Below, in pieces: positions 26,801 to 47,750 of a stretch of 64,000 nucleotides of DNA. This DNA is from Haliclystus octoradiatus. Lineage: Eukaryota > Cnidaria > Staurozoa > Stauromedusae > Haliclystidae. Every line of letters starts with the position of its first letter. Within the stretch, counting starts at the first letter, position 1. A program made the translations under genes and the position numbers. Below the pieces are notes generated by a model. The model worked only from the letters and a program-made list of their open reading frames with translations, was not told where the DNA came from and ran no database searches. Location: positions 20,501,032 to 20,565,031 of the forward strand of contig OU744448.1 in assembly GCA_916610825.1 (NCBI GenBank), read 5' to 3'.

Positions 26801-29800
26801 TGTTTTGAGGAAATATATTACACATGTCCAACATTTAAACGAGTTTGGCTTGCAGGAATTTTACTTCAAGTCAAGCTGATTTGAAGAAAGCAAACTATTC
26901 TTGCCTTGACATATATAGAAGAAATAAAAGTTTTCCTGTGTATAAGGTACAGTCAAAATGTCACAATTACCGATTAACTGGGTCTGATTTTCTTCCTATG
27001 TTTGATCCACTTGTTGATGGCCGAATAACTATAAACGTAAATGTACATGGTACTTAAAATAGCTGCTGTGACCTACAAATAGTAGCCTACTAACAATGAC
27101 ACAAAGTTAGTTATCCCATATCGGTGAGTTAGATCCTCCCTGTGGCATTAGACTTCACATAGAAAAATCAGTTTGAATAAGGTGAACTCCAATTGGGACT
27201 TGTCTCAGGGTAAATCATGTTGATAATTCAGATTTCTAACATCTGCTTAACTCATTTGAAATGTCAAAGAGTATCCCTACCACACATATCAGAATTGCAG
27301 TGTACAAGGTCTGCATAAGTCCACTTCAGATAAATGGCATTCCTACTAATTTGTAGCCTAGCTTTGGGACCCTATAAACTATGTTGTGGTCAAGTCCTTG
27401 TTAATCAATTCCAGATAAGTGCGAATTCAGTTGAATCATAATAATAATTTACAATGAAAACAGCCTTTTGAAAACCCTAAGTAAAAATTATCCATTTCCT
27501 CAGTTATAACAAATTCTAATGAAATCTATCCAAAGTGTGTAAAATCCACGCAGAATATACATTAATACAAAGTATACTAGACCTACTTGGAAAAAAAACT
27601 TATTGGAACCTGCCTCCGCATATAGTATGTGGTAAAGCAGCATATAGTATATGTAATAAAGCAGCATATAGTATGTGGTAAATCAGCATATAGTAAGTAG
27701 ATCCCCAACAGTAATACAGCTAGCACGGAAGGTAGGATAAACCACATCCATATAAACCTTGATTCTATTTCAAAGTTAATTAATAGGATACAGCCACTGT
27801 AAGATACATACCGTAAATAGAATTGCAATAATGCAGAAATAATGCAAAGCTGGCAAAAAGTTTGATTGCAACTCCTTTATTATGAAGCATGCAATAAGTG
27901 TTTGTAGCTCGCAGACATGAGAATTCAAATTTGAAAAATAGTCTGAAATCTAGAATATCTAGATCATTTGTAATGGATTTCGATAGGAAAAATGCAATAA
28001 CAAGAGTTCAAAACGGTGAAATAGTCTGAAATCTGCTAAAAATCTAAAAATTCTCATGTCTGAACTCGAGGGTACCTTACCAAATTATGTAGGCTAGGCC
28101 TAAATGAAATTAAACTCACATGCAGGTAATTGATCGCAACTTTGATATGAGTATCCAGAAACAGTGGATAAAGAGTGTGAACGTCTGTAAGGTGGACATC
28201 TGCTACTAGACACTGATATTTGTTCTGCATCTTTGATAGGTAAATCTTGTAGACGTCTTTCAAGAACAGTAATATCGGCTGATGACTCAGTTTCTGTTAA
28301 GGATTCGTCAAAAATACGTGACCCTCCATCATACTTCCTGAAAAATACCCAGAATAAATGACTGTCATTATTGATTGAGACTTATGTGCATTGTATAGTA
28401 ACATATGGTAGGCCTACTGTACTTAGAAAATTATTCAACTTATTACAACCTACTCTTATTTTAATTACTCTGCCGTTGTAGCATTCAGCTTCTTGAGATA
28501 GACATGTAAATTCCAAACATAAACATAATTTGGCCTATTAGGAGTCATTATTGACCTACAAAGTGGTAATATAATAAAGAAAACTATTTCAGGGGTAAAA
28601 ATGTTGTGACCACTTGGACTGGGGTCGCAGGCACAATTATTGAACAATAGAAGTCCTGCATGCACATTTTTCTCAAATTTAAAAGTATTCTTAATCTATA
28701 ATAATGCATACACTTTATTGATGAAATCGAATAAAAATGTGCAAAATGGATGAAAATAATTACCCTATATATAAATAAGGTTCCAGTTTAAATTGATCGA
28801 CAAGGGAAATTTTTGGCACAGCATGTAAGCAGGCACTTTGAAGACAAAAGTGTGAGGTCGCAGGCACTGAAAAATGTTTTGACCCCTCGCTATTCTTGCC
28901 CATGAATAAACAAAATCATGGGTTAGTGAAAATGCCTCCAACTTTTTTCTTCTGAATTTTTAGTTGAGTTCAAGTCTAAAATAAAAAAAAACATCAATTC
29001 TCCTCTCAAGATTCTCTAGCCTCCTACCATATAGGATCCAAAGATCAATCTAGGGTTCAATAAAATGGGGAATCTGGAACTGAGAGTCCCGAAAGGCTAG
29101 CATAAATTCAGAAGGAAGAGGAAGAAATAGGTGTATTCAACATTTTAAAACCAGAAGAAGAATTTCCTTTCCTATCCGTGGAAGATCTAACTGATTAGGT
29201 GCAGTTTTGATCATATTTTATGACAATAAATGGACAATAGCCTCTAAATAAAAGCTGTGAAACTGCTTGCATTATGTAATCAAGCCGAAAAAACAGTCCA
29301 TGTATGCAGGGGCCGACAAAAGTGGGAATCCTGGAATCCTAGATTCCGGAAGGTTAGAGAAAATTCAGAAGAAAATTGATATTTTAATGATTTACTAATC
29401 AACCTTCTTTATAATATTTTCATGACTGTTTTTCACAGGGATGTCAGACAATATGTAATATGATTACCTAATAACTTTACGTCGCACGCCATGTGGTTTA
29501 TATGTGGCTCCTTCTTGAGATTGCATTTCATTAAAATTTATTTTGTTACCAAGGTGCGGATTATTTTCATCATCTTCGTAACGATATTTGCTAGCAGACC
29601 TGCACCTAGCTGTCTACATGAGAATAAATAAAATGTCTAGATGATAAAATGCTTTGGAAGTAGAAAGCAACTGTTACTCTCAGCCTAGCCCATTACTAGC
29701 CCCAAAGTTTTTTCTGAAACCATAGGGTCTGTGAACTGATGTGTGATTTTCAGCTGAACAAGTTCCCATGATATGTATTGCGCTGTATTATCATTAACAT

Positions 29801-32800
29801 CATTGTCGTGACTTATTACAATGACATGTTTGACGAAGAGTTGTGATTTGATGAAAATTGATGAATTGTGACAGTGGGTGAATTGGAGTGTGAATAATTC
29901 ACCAAATTCATATAGGTGTTATTTTCGATGGGCTGAAAATCACTCATTAGCTCACAGACCCTATGGTTTTAGAAACAAACCTCAGGGCTGGTACGAAGGC
30001 TACTCTCAGCAATGCATACACAATAATTCAAGAGATTGTTAGCCCTTGTCACAATGTCATATACCAAATACAAATGGAAGAATAGGGTCTCAGCTACATT
30101 CTCTGCAGTTGTTCTGTGGAACCATCAAATAATGAGAAATAATTCATTGCAACAGTGCACAACTTTCTCATCTTCCAAGTGAAATGAGAAGGAATAGGAA
30201 GGAAATCTCACGCCTCTGATCATTACATTGATATACAAAAATGAAGCGAAACAATGTTACTTGTTCTGTGGAACCTTTTTTTGTGAAACCGTCAAATAAT
30301 GACAATTAATTCATTGTAACCGTGCACAACTTTCTCGTCTTCCAAGTGAAATGAGAAGGAATAGAAGGGAAATCTCACACCTCTGATCATTACATTGATA
30401 TACAAAATGAAGCGAAACAATGTTACTTGCAGTCGAGAGATCTCTGAATCTAAGTAATCACACAAAGGGATACTGAACAACATTGTAGAGCGCATTACAC
30501 AGACAATATTCTTTTGTAAATGAATTGGGTCTGTGATGCATGCTAATAAAATCTACCCCCTACTCAACTCAAGGCTCACAGTGAAATTAATTATGCTTCA
30601 TATCCAATTCGTAGGTAACATTTCTATATTTGATTTCAAATTATGAATCAGATAATAGGAAAATCCGAGGGAAATTGACAGTTGTTGTCCGTATATGTGT
30701 GTTTTAACTGTCATTGAATCTGCAACGCCTAGCCTCAACATTCAATGGAAAATTCAATTGCTAGGTCTACAACTTCTGATTACAGAATACAGATGGGATT
30801 GTCCTGAAAGAACTGCATTATTCAGAAGCATGATGAATCCCTGCACTCTGGAAATCAAATCTTATCTGCCAAAAAATTTGCAGGGTACATTGTCATCATA
30901 GCTCCTAAGCACATTGGTCTAGGAATGACAAAATGGTATGCATGGACACCTTGGATAGAACAATATAATCCACATTACCTATGGTCTACTACTTGAGATT
31001 AAATTCCACATCTCACCTTTCGCTTCATGAAAGAACTGGATGACGAATCATTTCTTTCTGATAAAATGGACACATCACTACCTTCAATTCAGAATTGATA
31101 AAAAAGAGGTCACACACTTTTAGCAACATAGGCCAGGACATGTTCAAAGACTGAATTTATAGTGTCTTAAATATAGTGTTATATTATAAGTGTGCAAATA
31201 TAGGGTTGTTTTGACTAGGCCTACTGATTTGAGCTTCAAAATCAAACTGAGAATGAAGCTACATAAAGTACACATTCATCACAATTATCAATACACCAGT
31301 TAAGATACCTAATGATTGTAGAAATGTTTCAGTTAGTTCTCTAGATCAATACATTTTACAAGTGCATATATTTTACAGGTTCTTAGATAGATGCACAAAT
31401 CACAACAGCTATCAACACATCGGAACATCTCAATTAACGAGAACCTTTACTCAGCGTTAGCAATTTGATTTTTAGATCATGTAAATATCTCTTGGTTGAT
31501 CATGAATATTGACTAATAATGTATAAATATATAGCCTACAATATCGTCAATTAGTATAGAGCCCAATGCCTGCTTAGTAGGCCCTACTTACCATCTAGAG
31601 ACTCGTTCTGTGTGTTATCTACATTGCTTTCAGACACAATTGAAGTTAAAGAGGAATCAATGTTGTCACTGTCTTCTTCGTCTGAGTCACTCAGCTCATT
31701 CAATTCTAAAGAATCACATAACATCCATATAGTTCTCAAAAATAAGAGAAAAACCAATTTAACAGTGGAAGCTCATTGCAGTAATAAACTATCAGATCTA
31801 TGGTAGGTCTAGAAACATAACTTTCTACATATAAGGCTCTGGGTAAGTAGGCATATCTAGACATGGCTTACGCAAATATAAACATATACTTATAGGTGTA
31901 TGTAAAAACATGAACTTATGAATGCACAAATACCTTTTACTGTACATGACTGTAACTGTACAGACTTGTACATAAAATTGTTTGATTTCTTTGAATTTTC
32001 AAATGGAGATCTGATTTACAATCAATCCTTTGAAAATTTACTACTGAATGCCAGAAAGCCTGTAAGGATGAGATGAGCTATATGTAGTTGCAGCTTATTG
32101 TTTTGCAACTCAATTTTACAAGTCACATTAGATGGGCATTGGGCATGATAGCTTTTACAGGTTAGAATGTTGGATCGATTGATAAACCAAATCAAGATTC
32201 TTTGCAAAAAGGAAATTCAATAATCTCAAATTGAATTATATAGCAGTTATATAGCAATAAATATCGCCTCCGGACGATGGATTGTAACAAAATTTAAGCT
32301 ATACTTGAGTACCAATTTTCCTCAAACCAAGTAATAGGCCTAAATCAATTTTCTTTACATCTTGAAGAAACTATCAAAATACTCTACATGGATTTCAACC
32401 ATGAAACAATTGTGCCACAGAATGATTGCCACATCACAGTCAGTTTTATTTCTAATTGAATTGTAGAAGATTAGCCTACATCTATAATGTAAGAGTTTGT
32501 TAGGCTATGCGTAGCTGCAGGACAAGGTCAAGGATTATTATCTTTCTGGACGCACATAACGCAGATTGGAAAGAATGCATTGTGCACAAATGTATTTTTT
32601 CTCTCAAAACGTGCAGCTCAAAGCCAAATTCTGGCAGTGTTGTAAATACTCGTTACTAAAGTAACAGGTTACTCGTTACTTGTCACTATTAGAGTAATTT
32701 TAGGAGTAGCCTGATTAGTTACTTTTTTGAGAAAAGCAATAAGTAATCTAATTGATTACTTTTTGAAGTAGGTCCTAACGAGTATTATTTGAGAGAAAGT

Positions 32801-35125
32801 CACTGACGTTACACTCCAAATTACTTTTCCCATTACAAAATATATGCTTTATTGTCTTGTGATAAATTTCAAAGGTGTTGCTGTCACTAAGTTCCGATTT
32901 TATTGTTTTGTCTGTGATGCAATCTCACATTATTTTTAGCATTGATGAGAGCTATTAGCCAGGTAAATTGTGTGATAGCCTACATGACCAATAAACCCTA
33001 TCCATAATCCCCTATCCTATTCTTCTCTGTTCTGACATTGTTCTGTTGATCAATAGTTTGTCACTTATTATTTGAATGAGTTGGGAATATTGAAAGGATG
33101 TAAAATTTATGGCTATTATGATTAGATTGATCGGACAAAAATTAACCATTTTGATAAATCAAATGTAACCTTTTTCTTTGGCAACTTTATTAAAAACTTT
33201 ACGACGTCAATTATCTGCTGCTGTAGTTGCCAGTATTAAATCAATATTATTAAATCGATCGTTCTCCTTCGTGAGACCGCCATCAATTCGCCGAAAAAAC
33301 AAGATAACCGCCATCAATTGTCAAAACGAGACATGTCATTATCGAAAGGGAGGCAATATCTTTTGTTTGCACAAGTTAAAGTAATCATGAAGTATTTAGT
33401 AATTAACTTTTATTTTAGGAAAGTGAATAGTAATTGTAATTATCAATAACTTTTTCAGCTGAAGTAATTAGTAACGTAATTAGTTGACTTGCTCAAGTCT
33501 CACTTCTGTGTTATGCCCATATTGATGGATTGGGAAGTGAGACTTGTGTCCTTTGAGAAATCTATTGTCTTTAAACACAGAGAAACCGCTTCAGTTTTCA
33601 GGAAGTGACGCACATAGTCTGTTAGTGTTCCAGGGAGTCAATGTGCAACTTGAAATCCTCCTCTCGTCATTCACAATTATGGAGCCTGAAATTTGCGAAG
33701 CTATTGAGTTTGTGTAGAGTTCTGAAAGATGACATTTATTACATGTTGATTCTTCAATGGTTTACTTATAAAGAGAGTGACTATAAATTATAGTGATAAC
33801 TTACATGTAGAGCAAGACGAAATACAAACAGGATTAATGTAAGCACAACAAACAAACCACAAGATTGCACGGAAAAATGTTGGTTGAAGCATTTCCTTAT
33901 CATCAAGTTGACGCTGTCGAAGCTGTTTGTTTTCAATGGCAGAGATATTTCGTAGTCAAGTTGCTCTGACATTTCTTTGATTGATATCAAATATTGATCA
34001 AATTTCCGTTCCTGAAAAACCTTGCGAAGTCGTGATTTCTTGAATATCGTAAATATTTTGTTCTAATCAATTGTCATGTGCTACGTCTAACGAAATTACG
34101 AAAGACCAAACTACTATTTTAAAAAACAATTACTTGTCTTACTTTGTAAGATGTGAATGAACATTGAATATTCTAAACGTTATGTAAACATTTCTAATTC
34201 CAGGAGCCTAAAATTCTTTAAAACGTTATCAGTATTAGAGAACTTACTTGTGTTGGGTGCCCCGTCTTTTTCCGCCTTATGAGGGTGAACATTTATGAAA
34301 CAATAGGATCAAACAAAATACCGTTGTGAAGGATTCTGCACAACGGCTCTCAAAGGACACAAGTCCCGCTTTCCAGTCATGAAAATGAGGCAGCAAAAAG
34401 AAAGCGGGGCTTGAGCCAGTCAACGTACTTAGTTACTTTTGAGGAGAAGTAATTTGTAATGTAGTTTATTACTCTGTAAAGTAGTAGCCTATATTAACTC
34501 TCACATCACTGAATTTTGGTGTAGCTTTTCACCAGTCTGTAAATAATGGCAATCTTGACAAGATCTTAGGGGCGGCAGCGCCGAAAAAAGTTAGGGGTGG
34601 GGGCGGTAACTGATCAAATTTGACTTCAGGGGCGGTAAAATCCATCATTTCAGCAAAAAAATACAAGGGAAATGACAAAACAAACATTTTTAACTGTCGA
34701 TTTCTGATGAAAATTGCAGCTCCAGGGAGGCAATCATGAGAAAAATTTTCATCTCGGGGGCGCACCTGCCATGCTTTGCAGACCAGGTTTTTCGCAGGTA
34801 GATTGTAGGCAAATTTTAGATATAGCCTAACATCTAAATAATCATGGAAATTATATCATTTTCTTATAAAATAGGGATAAAATTATGAAATGTGCGGCTG
34901 GAGCAGTTCAACAGTAAGTGTCTTGGTGATTTACTGATGATGCTAGACACAGCTAGAGAGAGCAGCTAGAGTGACTAGAAAAGTATGTCTGAACTTTCAT
35001 GCTACTGAATTTCAAATTTACCTACCTTGCCAAAACTTTGTTAGGTAAATGTCCGGGATTTGTTTGTAGCCAAGTTCGGCGAGTTTTGTCTTGATCTCAT
35101 CTTTGCTAAAGCGATATTGAGACAT
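23819..35125 (-). CDS. HYLS1: HYLS1 centriolar and ciliogenesis protein, complete, nine exons
   Basis: Exons: 35125-35026, 31705-31592, 31081-31017, 29613-29468, 28337-28120, 27028-26971, 25863-25782, 24855-24826 and 23920-23819. All junctions are GT-AG and every phase matches, giving 304 residues (human HYLS1 has 299). HYLS1 is a conserved centriole component needed for cilium formation. The N-terminus holds an ELGY motif (KLAELGYKQIPD). A middle block, VRRKVIRKYDGG...FDESLTETES, parallels a human block with the same charge pattern. The conserved C-terminal HYLS1 box is at residues about 229-263 (SDPVNRYHQFKEEW, KVPGEDNRNRLRWNVREHMM). The tail APNNYIVPTEKKR...LRWQVR, then KK and a stop, matches the human C-terminus. 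Exon 8 is only 30 bases. The first intron hosts a hAT-like element (32635-34511). Confidence 0.95.
29684..30000. mobile_element. Inverted-repeat element with 9-bp target duplication, HYLS1 intron 3
   Basis: TACTCTCAG stands at 29675-29683 and again at 30001-30009. Inside, the left end (AGCCCC..., GAAACCATAGGGTCTGTGA, GTGATTTTCAGC) is repeated inverted at the right end. At 317 bp there is no coding capacity. A 9-bp duplication fits Mutator-type elements, but I cannot assign the family. Confidence 0.65.
30111..30430. repeat. Two-copy tandem duplication, about 155 bases each, HYLS1 intron 3
   Basis: Units 30111-30262 and 30263-30428 both begin GTTCTGTGGAACC and both end GAAGCGAAACAATGTTACTT, with small differences (a short insertion in unit 2 and several substitutions). 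No coding content. Confidence 0.8.
32635..34511. mobile_element. hAT-like element with nested inverted repeats, HYLS1 intron 1
   Basis: Outer ends are CAGTGTTG (left) and CATCACTG (right, inverted), flanked by AATTCTGG (32627-32634) and AATTTTGG (34512-34519), matching at 7 of 8 bases. Both ends are rich in GTAACT/AGTTAC words (ACTCGTTACTAAAGTAAC on the left). Inside, a second inverted pair lies at about 33483-33570 and 34340-34420: TTGCTCAAGTCTCACTTC...GACTTGTGTCCTTTGAG is mirrored by CTCAAAGGACACAAGTC...GGGCTTGAGCC. A relative of the inner repeat is at 52225-52325. No transposase was recognised; the 69-codon frame at 33990-33781 has a hydrophobic stretch and a good donor but no link to HYLS1. 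Confidence 0.7.
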
Positions 35126-36348
35126 GGTAGGCTAATAATTTTACTGATATTGTTACAGTTGCTACTTTGCAGTAAAATAGGGTTTTATTAATCAGTAAAT
35201 AATGCAAATAGCTAATCATGAACACTAATCCATAATGAAACATGGACTGAACAACAACCATTAGTTAACTCAAAAATGAAAACTGTAAACAGTAAACACT
35301 GACATTTAAAACGATGGGAAATTTGAAAATCCTGACTTTTGAATTTGCCTCTTTTTAGTAAAATTCAAAGACGAGGCTGTATTTTAATATTCATTCATTT
35401 CGGTTCACTAGATTCACTATCTGGATTATCGAAATCAGTTTTATTTCCATAAATCCTAATAATTATTTAATCAATGAACTAAACTAAATATAGTGGTTTT
35501 GGTCGAATTGAATGAATGTGATAAATGTCTGTTTGGGGATATTAAAGAAAATCGCAGATTGTGTGCATGAGTCAAAAATATAAAAGATCATAGTATCATA
35601 TTCATAGTTTATATAGTGTCACTACATATATAAATTATGGTCAGATAGAAAGTAGATTGCCTACATCATATAAACATAAGTTACATTATGACTACAATTG
35701 GAATTTTTCATGCAACATTGAAGATACGGATATCAATTGCGCTGATATGCATATAATGTATTATATGATACAAGAGAAATAAAAAGAAGTAACCCTTTTT
35801 AATATTACTTTCTGTAAGTATTTTAAAATTATAAGTTTTCTATCTACATTATTTATTTACTGGAACTTTAGCAATAGCTTTAGCTATATATAGAAGTGAG
35901 AAAAAGTTATTTTTTACATAAAGCAAATGGTTTACAATTAGCAAAATAGTTACACATAATTTTCTTACAGATATTCATCATAATCTTGCAGTTCTCTATA
36001 TAATAATGAAATATGTATTTAATCTGCTAACTTCCCAACTACATAATTTCAAGTATTAAAACATCAAGTATTTCTCACATACAGTCATAGAATTCTGTCA
36101 TTCAAGACAACACATTTAAGAAATGCAGTATCAATCTCTGTTATACCTTTGGACGATGTGTCATCTGTAATATATAGTTGTGTAGCAAGAATTCTGATAC
36201 CACATAATTGATGTGAGTATTGAGTCACATGTATTAAATTTTCAGGAATTAAATTTAAATTCTTTTTAAGTTTCTGTCACTCGAGAAAATGTATTATACA
36301 GTAGGAAGGAGTGTAATGTTAAATTATTGGTCATCCGTATACCATATA

Positions 36349-36356
36349 ATTTATTT
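36349..36356 (-). promoter_or_regulatory. Candidate YY1 polyadenylation signal
   Basis: AATAAA on the minus strand (complement of TTTATT at 36350-36355), about 230 bases downstream of the YY1 stop codon. Inferred from position only. Confidence 0.4.
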
Positions 36357-36584
36357 GTGTTTGTGTTGCTTTTCAAATTCTTTACTGTAAAGTCTTTTGT
36401 TGAGCTATAACCAACATTTCTGCTTGTAAATAAACAATAACTAGCCATCATATGTACATTGGTCTCCCACACTATACAGACAGTGTCTTTAATGGAGAAA
36501 TAGTCTGTCTTTATACCATTCCAGATTTATAATCTTCTTCGTGGTGTAATTATATAAGATTAAAAAGTTGAACAATACATTATT

Positions 36585-45326
<8,742 letters not shown>

Positions 45327-45331
<5 letters not shown>

Positions 45332-45408
45332 CTTGGCGCGATGATAGAACGATGCTGGGGGGAACTGGTCACGTGACGTTATGGGCGCCATGTCACAAGG
45401 CAAGATGG
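45327..45408. promoter_or_regulatory. YY1 start region with three YY1-like sites and an E-box/CRE
   Basis: GCCATCTTGG (45327-45336), a near-ideal YY1 recognition sequence, overlaps the chosen YY1 start codon. GCGCCATGT (45385-45393) and CAAGATGG (45401-45408) are further CCAT-core matches. CACGTGACGT (45370-45379) combines an E-box and a CRE half-site. Autoregulation is inferred; mammalian YY1 also has clustered YY1 sites near its start. Confidence 0.5.
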
Positions 45409-46053
45409 TTCCAATCTATCTGCTCAGTTCAACCACTCTTCACCTGCCAGAAAAATGGAACTAATGCATATCTCGCTTCTGAAAATTTATTTTGGTGATT
45501 TATTTCGTCGATTTACCACATCCAAAATAAATTGGTAAATTTTTGACAAGGAAACAATTATTGGCATTTTGCTGCCTCTACTTATGGGTGCTGCTTGTAA
45601 CAGCTGCCCAATAAAACAATCTTATCGGTCCAGTATAATTTCATGGGCGTTGGTCGACCGTCTAAGTACAGGGAGTATATGCTGTTTCAAAATTGGCATC
45701 GGTAAACTAAGGCAGCTTTCGACGGGGCTTTCGAAGATGAAAATATATATACTTATGATTGGGAAATAATCATTTGCATGTAATACTAATACTAGCTGTA
45801 CTCGGCACGTTACCCCAGCAGGTTTTTGAAATGTCGCCTGAATAAAATAGAGATCGGGATAGATATAGAGTGGGTCACAATAGGAGACTTAATCAATATT
45901 GAAAAACTATGAGGAATTGCTGCATAATTCTCCTGGTACACATCATCTCCAATACATGATAGTCGACATAGTATATATAGATCATGTTTTTATCTTCTAA
46001 AGATCGCAAACAAGCACCTAAACTCAAATTAAAAATACAATCAAAAATCTCAG

Positions 46054-47170
46054 GTGAGTCCCAACAAACCCATACTTTCGTGCACGTTTGATAACATTAA
46101 AGAAAACAGCAATAAGATACGCAAAGGCAGGTACATAATATTTCATTTTCATAGAACTGATGGACACATGTACAAGGACAAATCTAAATGTTGGCAAAAA
46201 CTTAAATCTCTAAACAAGGCAGAGAATAACTTCAACTCTTCCAAATCCCGAAATTCTTTTTCGCCATTTCAAAAATTTACATGAACATGATGTTATCCTA
46301 ACTAAAACCTTAAGTGAGGAACAGGTACAACATTTTGATAAATTCCTTGACACTCCCATGATTTTGGATGAAATAGAGAGTGCAATTCAAAATTTGAAAG
46401 TTAAGAAGTCCCCTGGAAATGACGGATTATTGCCCGAAATGGTTAAATCAACTAGCAAAAACTTAAATTTCCTAAAGTAAACTCTTTAATAAAATATTAG
46501 AGCAAGGCAATTTTCCTCAGACATCTATAATTAATTCTACCATTATAAAAATCGGGAAATCCTTTGGATCCAAGTAACTATCGAGGAATAAGTATGGTAA
46601 ATATTCTAGGCAAATTATTCTGCATAATTCTCAATCGACGACTGAGCTTTTTTCTTTTTAGGCATAAAATTTACACAAATGTCAAGGCTTTAAGTTCTTT
46701 GGGTTCTAAGTGTCCTAATTTAACCGCCGAACCACTGACCATTTGTTCTGCTTGAAACCATAATTTCAAAATACACTCGCAATGGAGGTCAACTTTTCAC
46801 TTGTTTTATCGACTTGCGAAAAGCTTTCGACACTATCAGTCATTCAGAATTGTTTATCAAATTACGCGATTTAAACATAAATGGTCGATTTTACAGCAGT
46901 TTGCAAAGTCTATAGATCGGCTAACAATACTGGACAAATGTTATACAATAACTCAATTACACCTTCTGTCGCCTCAAATATATAGGTGTTCAACAAGGAT
47001 GTGTGTTAAGTCCGTCACTTTTTAATATTTTTATTTATGATCTACCTAAAAAAATATAGTCAATTCTTCTAGCGACCCAATCACCCTTTTAGATGAAATA
47101 TTAAATTGTCTGACGTTTGCAGACGACATCGTTTTGTTTTCTACTAGTAAACAAGGGCTACAGTAATGTC
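46054..47170 (+). pseudogene. Decayed non-LTR retrotransposon reverse transcriptase
   Basis: Fragments of an LTR-less reverse transcriptase appear in order but in several frames: a pre-RT block AIQNLKVKKSPGNDGLLP (about 46380-46440), NYRGISMVNILGKLF (46570-46625), FIDLRKAFDTISHSEL (about 46805-46850), GVQQGCVLSPSLFNIFIYDLP (split by frameshifts, about 46985-47048) and LTFADDIVLFST (about 47108-47146), which carries the catalytic F-A-D-D box. Frameshifts and stops show it is dead. The 3' end runs into the SINE-like head on the other strand. Confidence 0.85.
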
Positions 47171-47189
47171 TTCTAAAAACAAAATTAGT

Positions 47190-47320
47190 ATTTTTGAAGC
47201 GTTTGTGGATTTTATTGCTGGATGTCCTTCCTGGCATAAACCAATTGTGCTTCTGCCAGGGATTGAACCCCAAACCCTGCAGGGTGAGGAGGTGTCTTGA
47301 CCACTACACCAAGGGTCGCT
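47190..47320 (-). mobile_element. tRNA-derived SINE head
   Basis: On the minus strand, TGGTGTAGTGGTCAAGACA matches an RNA polymerase III A box. GGTTCAATCCC (complement at 47259-47269) matches a B box at tRNA-like spacing. It starts GCGACCCTTGG near 47319. The downstream body TGCCAGGAAGGACATCCAG is unlike a mature tRNA and typical of SINE tails. The acceptor stem does not close, so it is not called a functional tRNA. Confidence 0.65.
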
Positions 47321-47750
47321 AATGAATTTTAGTACTGTACATCCAATCAATCCTCTATTTATTTTCTTTTTTGTTGTAATAATATGATATCAAATGAAAT
47401 GTTCTATGTTCCACACACATAAGAGACTCTTTGAAAGTCTAACTTCCGCGTTTCTTGACTTTCTTCTAAATGCTGAGATAAGCGATCGGATCGAAGATCT
47501 GCAACCAGTGATCCGTGTCCTAAGAGACAATTGATTATATAGTCCTGTTCGTGGCCCATATCGGAGTAAATACTGCGAATTACGGAAAATTCAAAACAAT
47601 ATTTGGCTAAAAAGAAGTAAAAGTATATTCTATATAGTTTATTATCGGTATATCATCTCAAATTTATTCGCATGGTTTGTTTATGTAACTGCATGGAACT
47701 ATTGTCGATACGAATGCAATGCGCAAGAAGAAACTTAGCCAAGTAGTCGC

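Noticed and set aside
27583-27828. Minus-strand frame with a strong hydrophobic segment in the HYLS1 region
   Set aside because: It cannot be joined in phase between the HYLS1 exons at 28120 and 27028, which join directly. The repeats of GCATATAGTATGTGG at its end suggest low-complexity sequence.
33781-33990. Minus-strand frame with a hydrophobic stretch and a GTAAGT donor, considered as HYLS1 exon 1
   Set aside because: Its phase (0) does not fit the next exon (needs 1), it lies inside a transposon, and the exon at 35125-35026 fits both phase and homology.
47240-47322. tRNA gene on the minus strand
   Set aside because: A and B boxes are present, but the acceptor stem does not pair and the sequence continues into a SINE-like tail.
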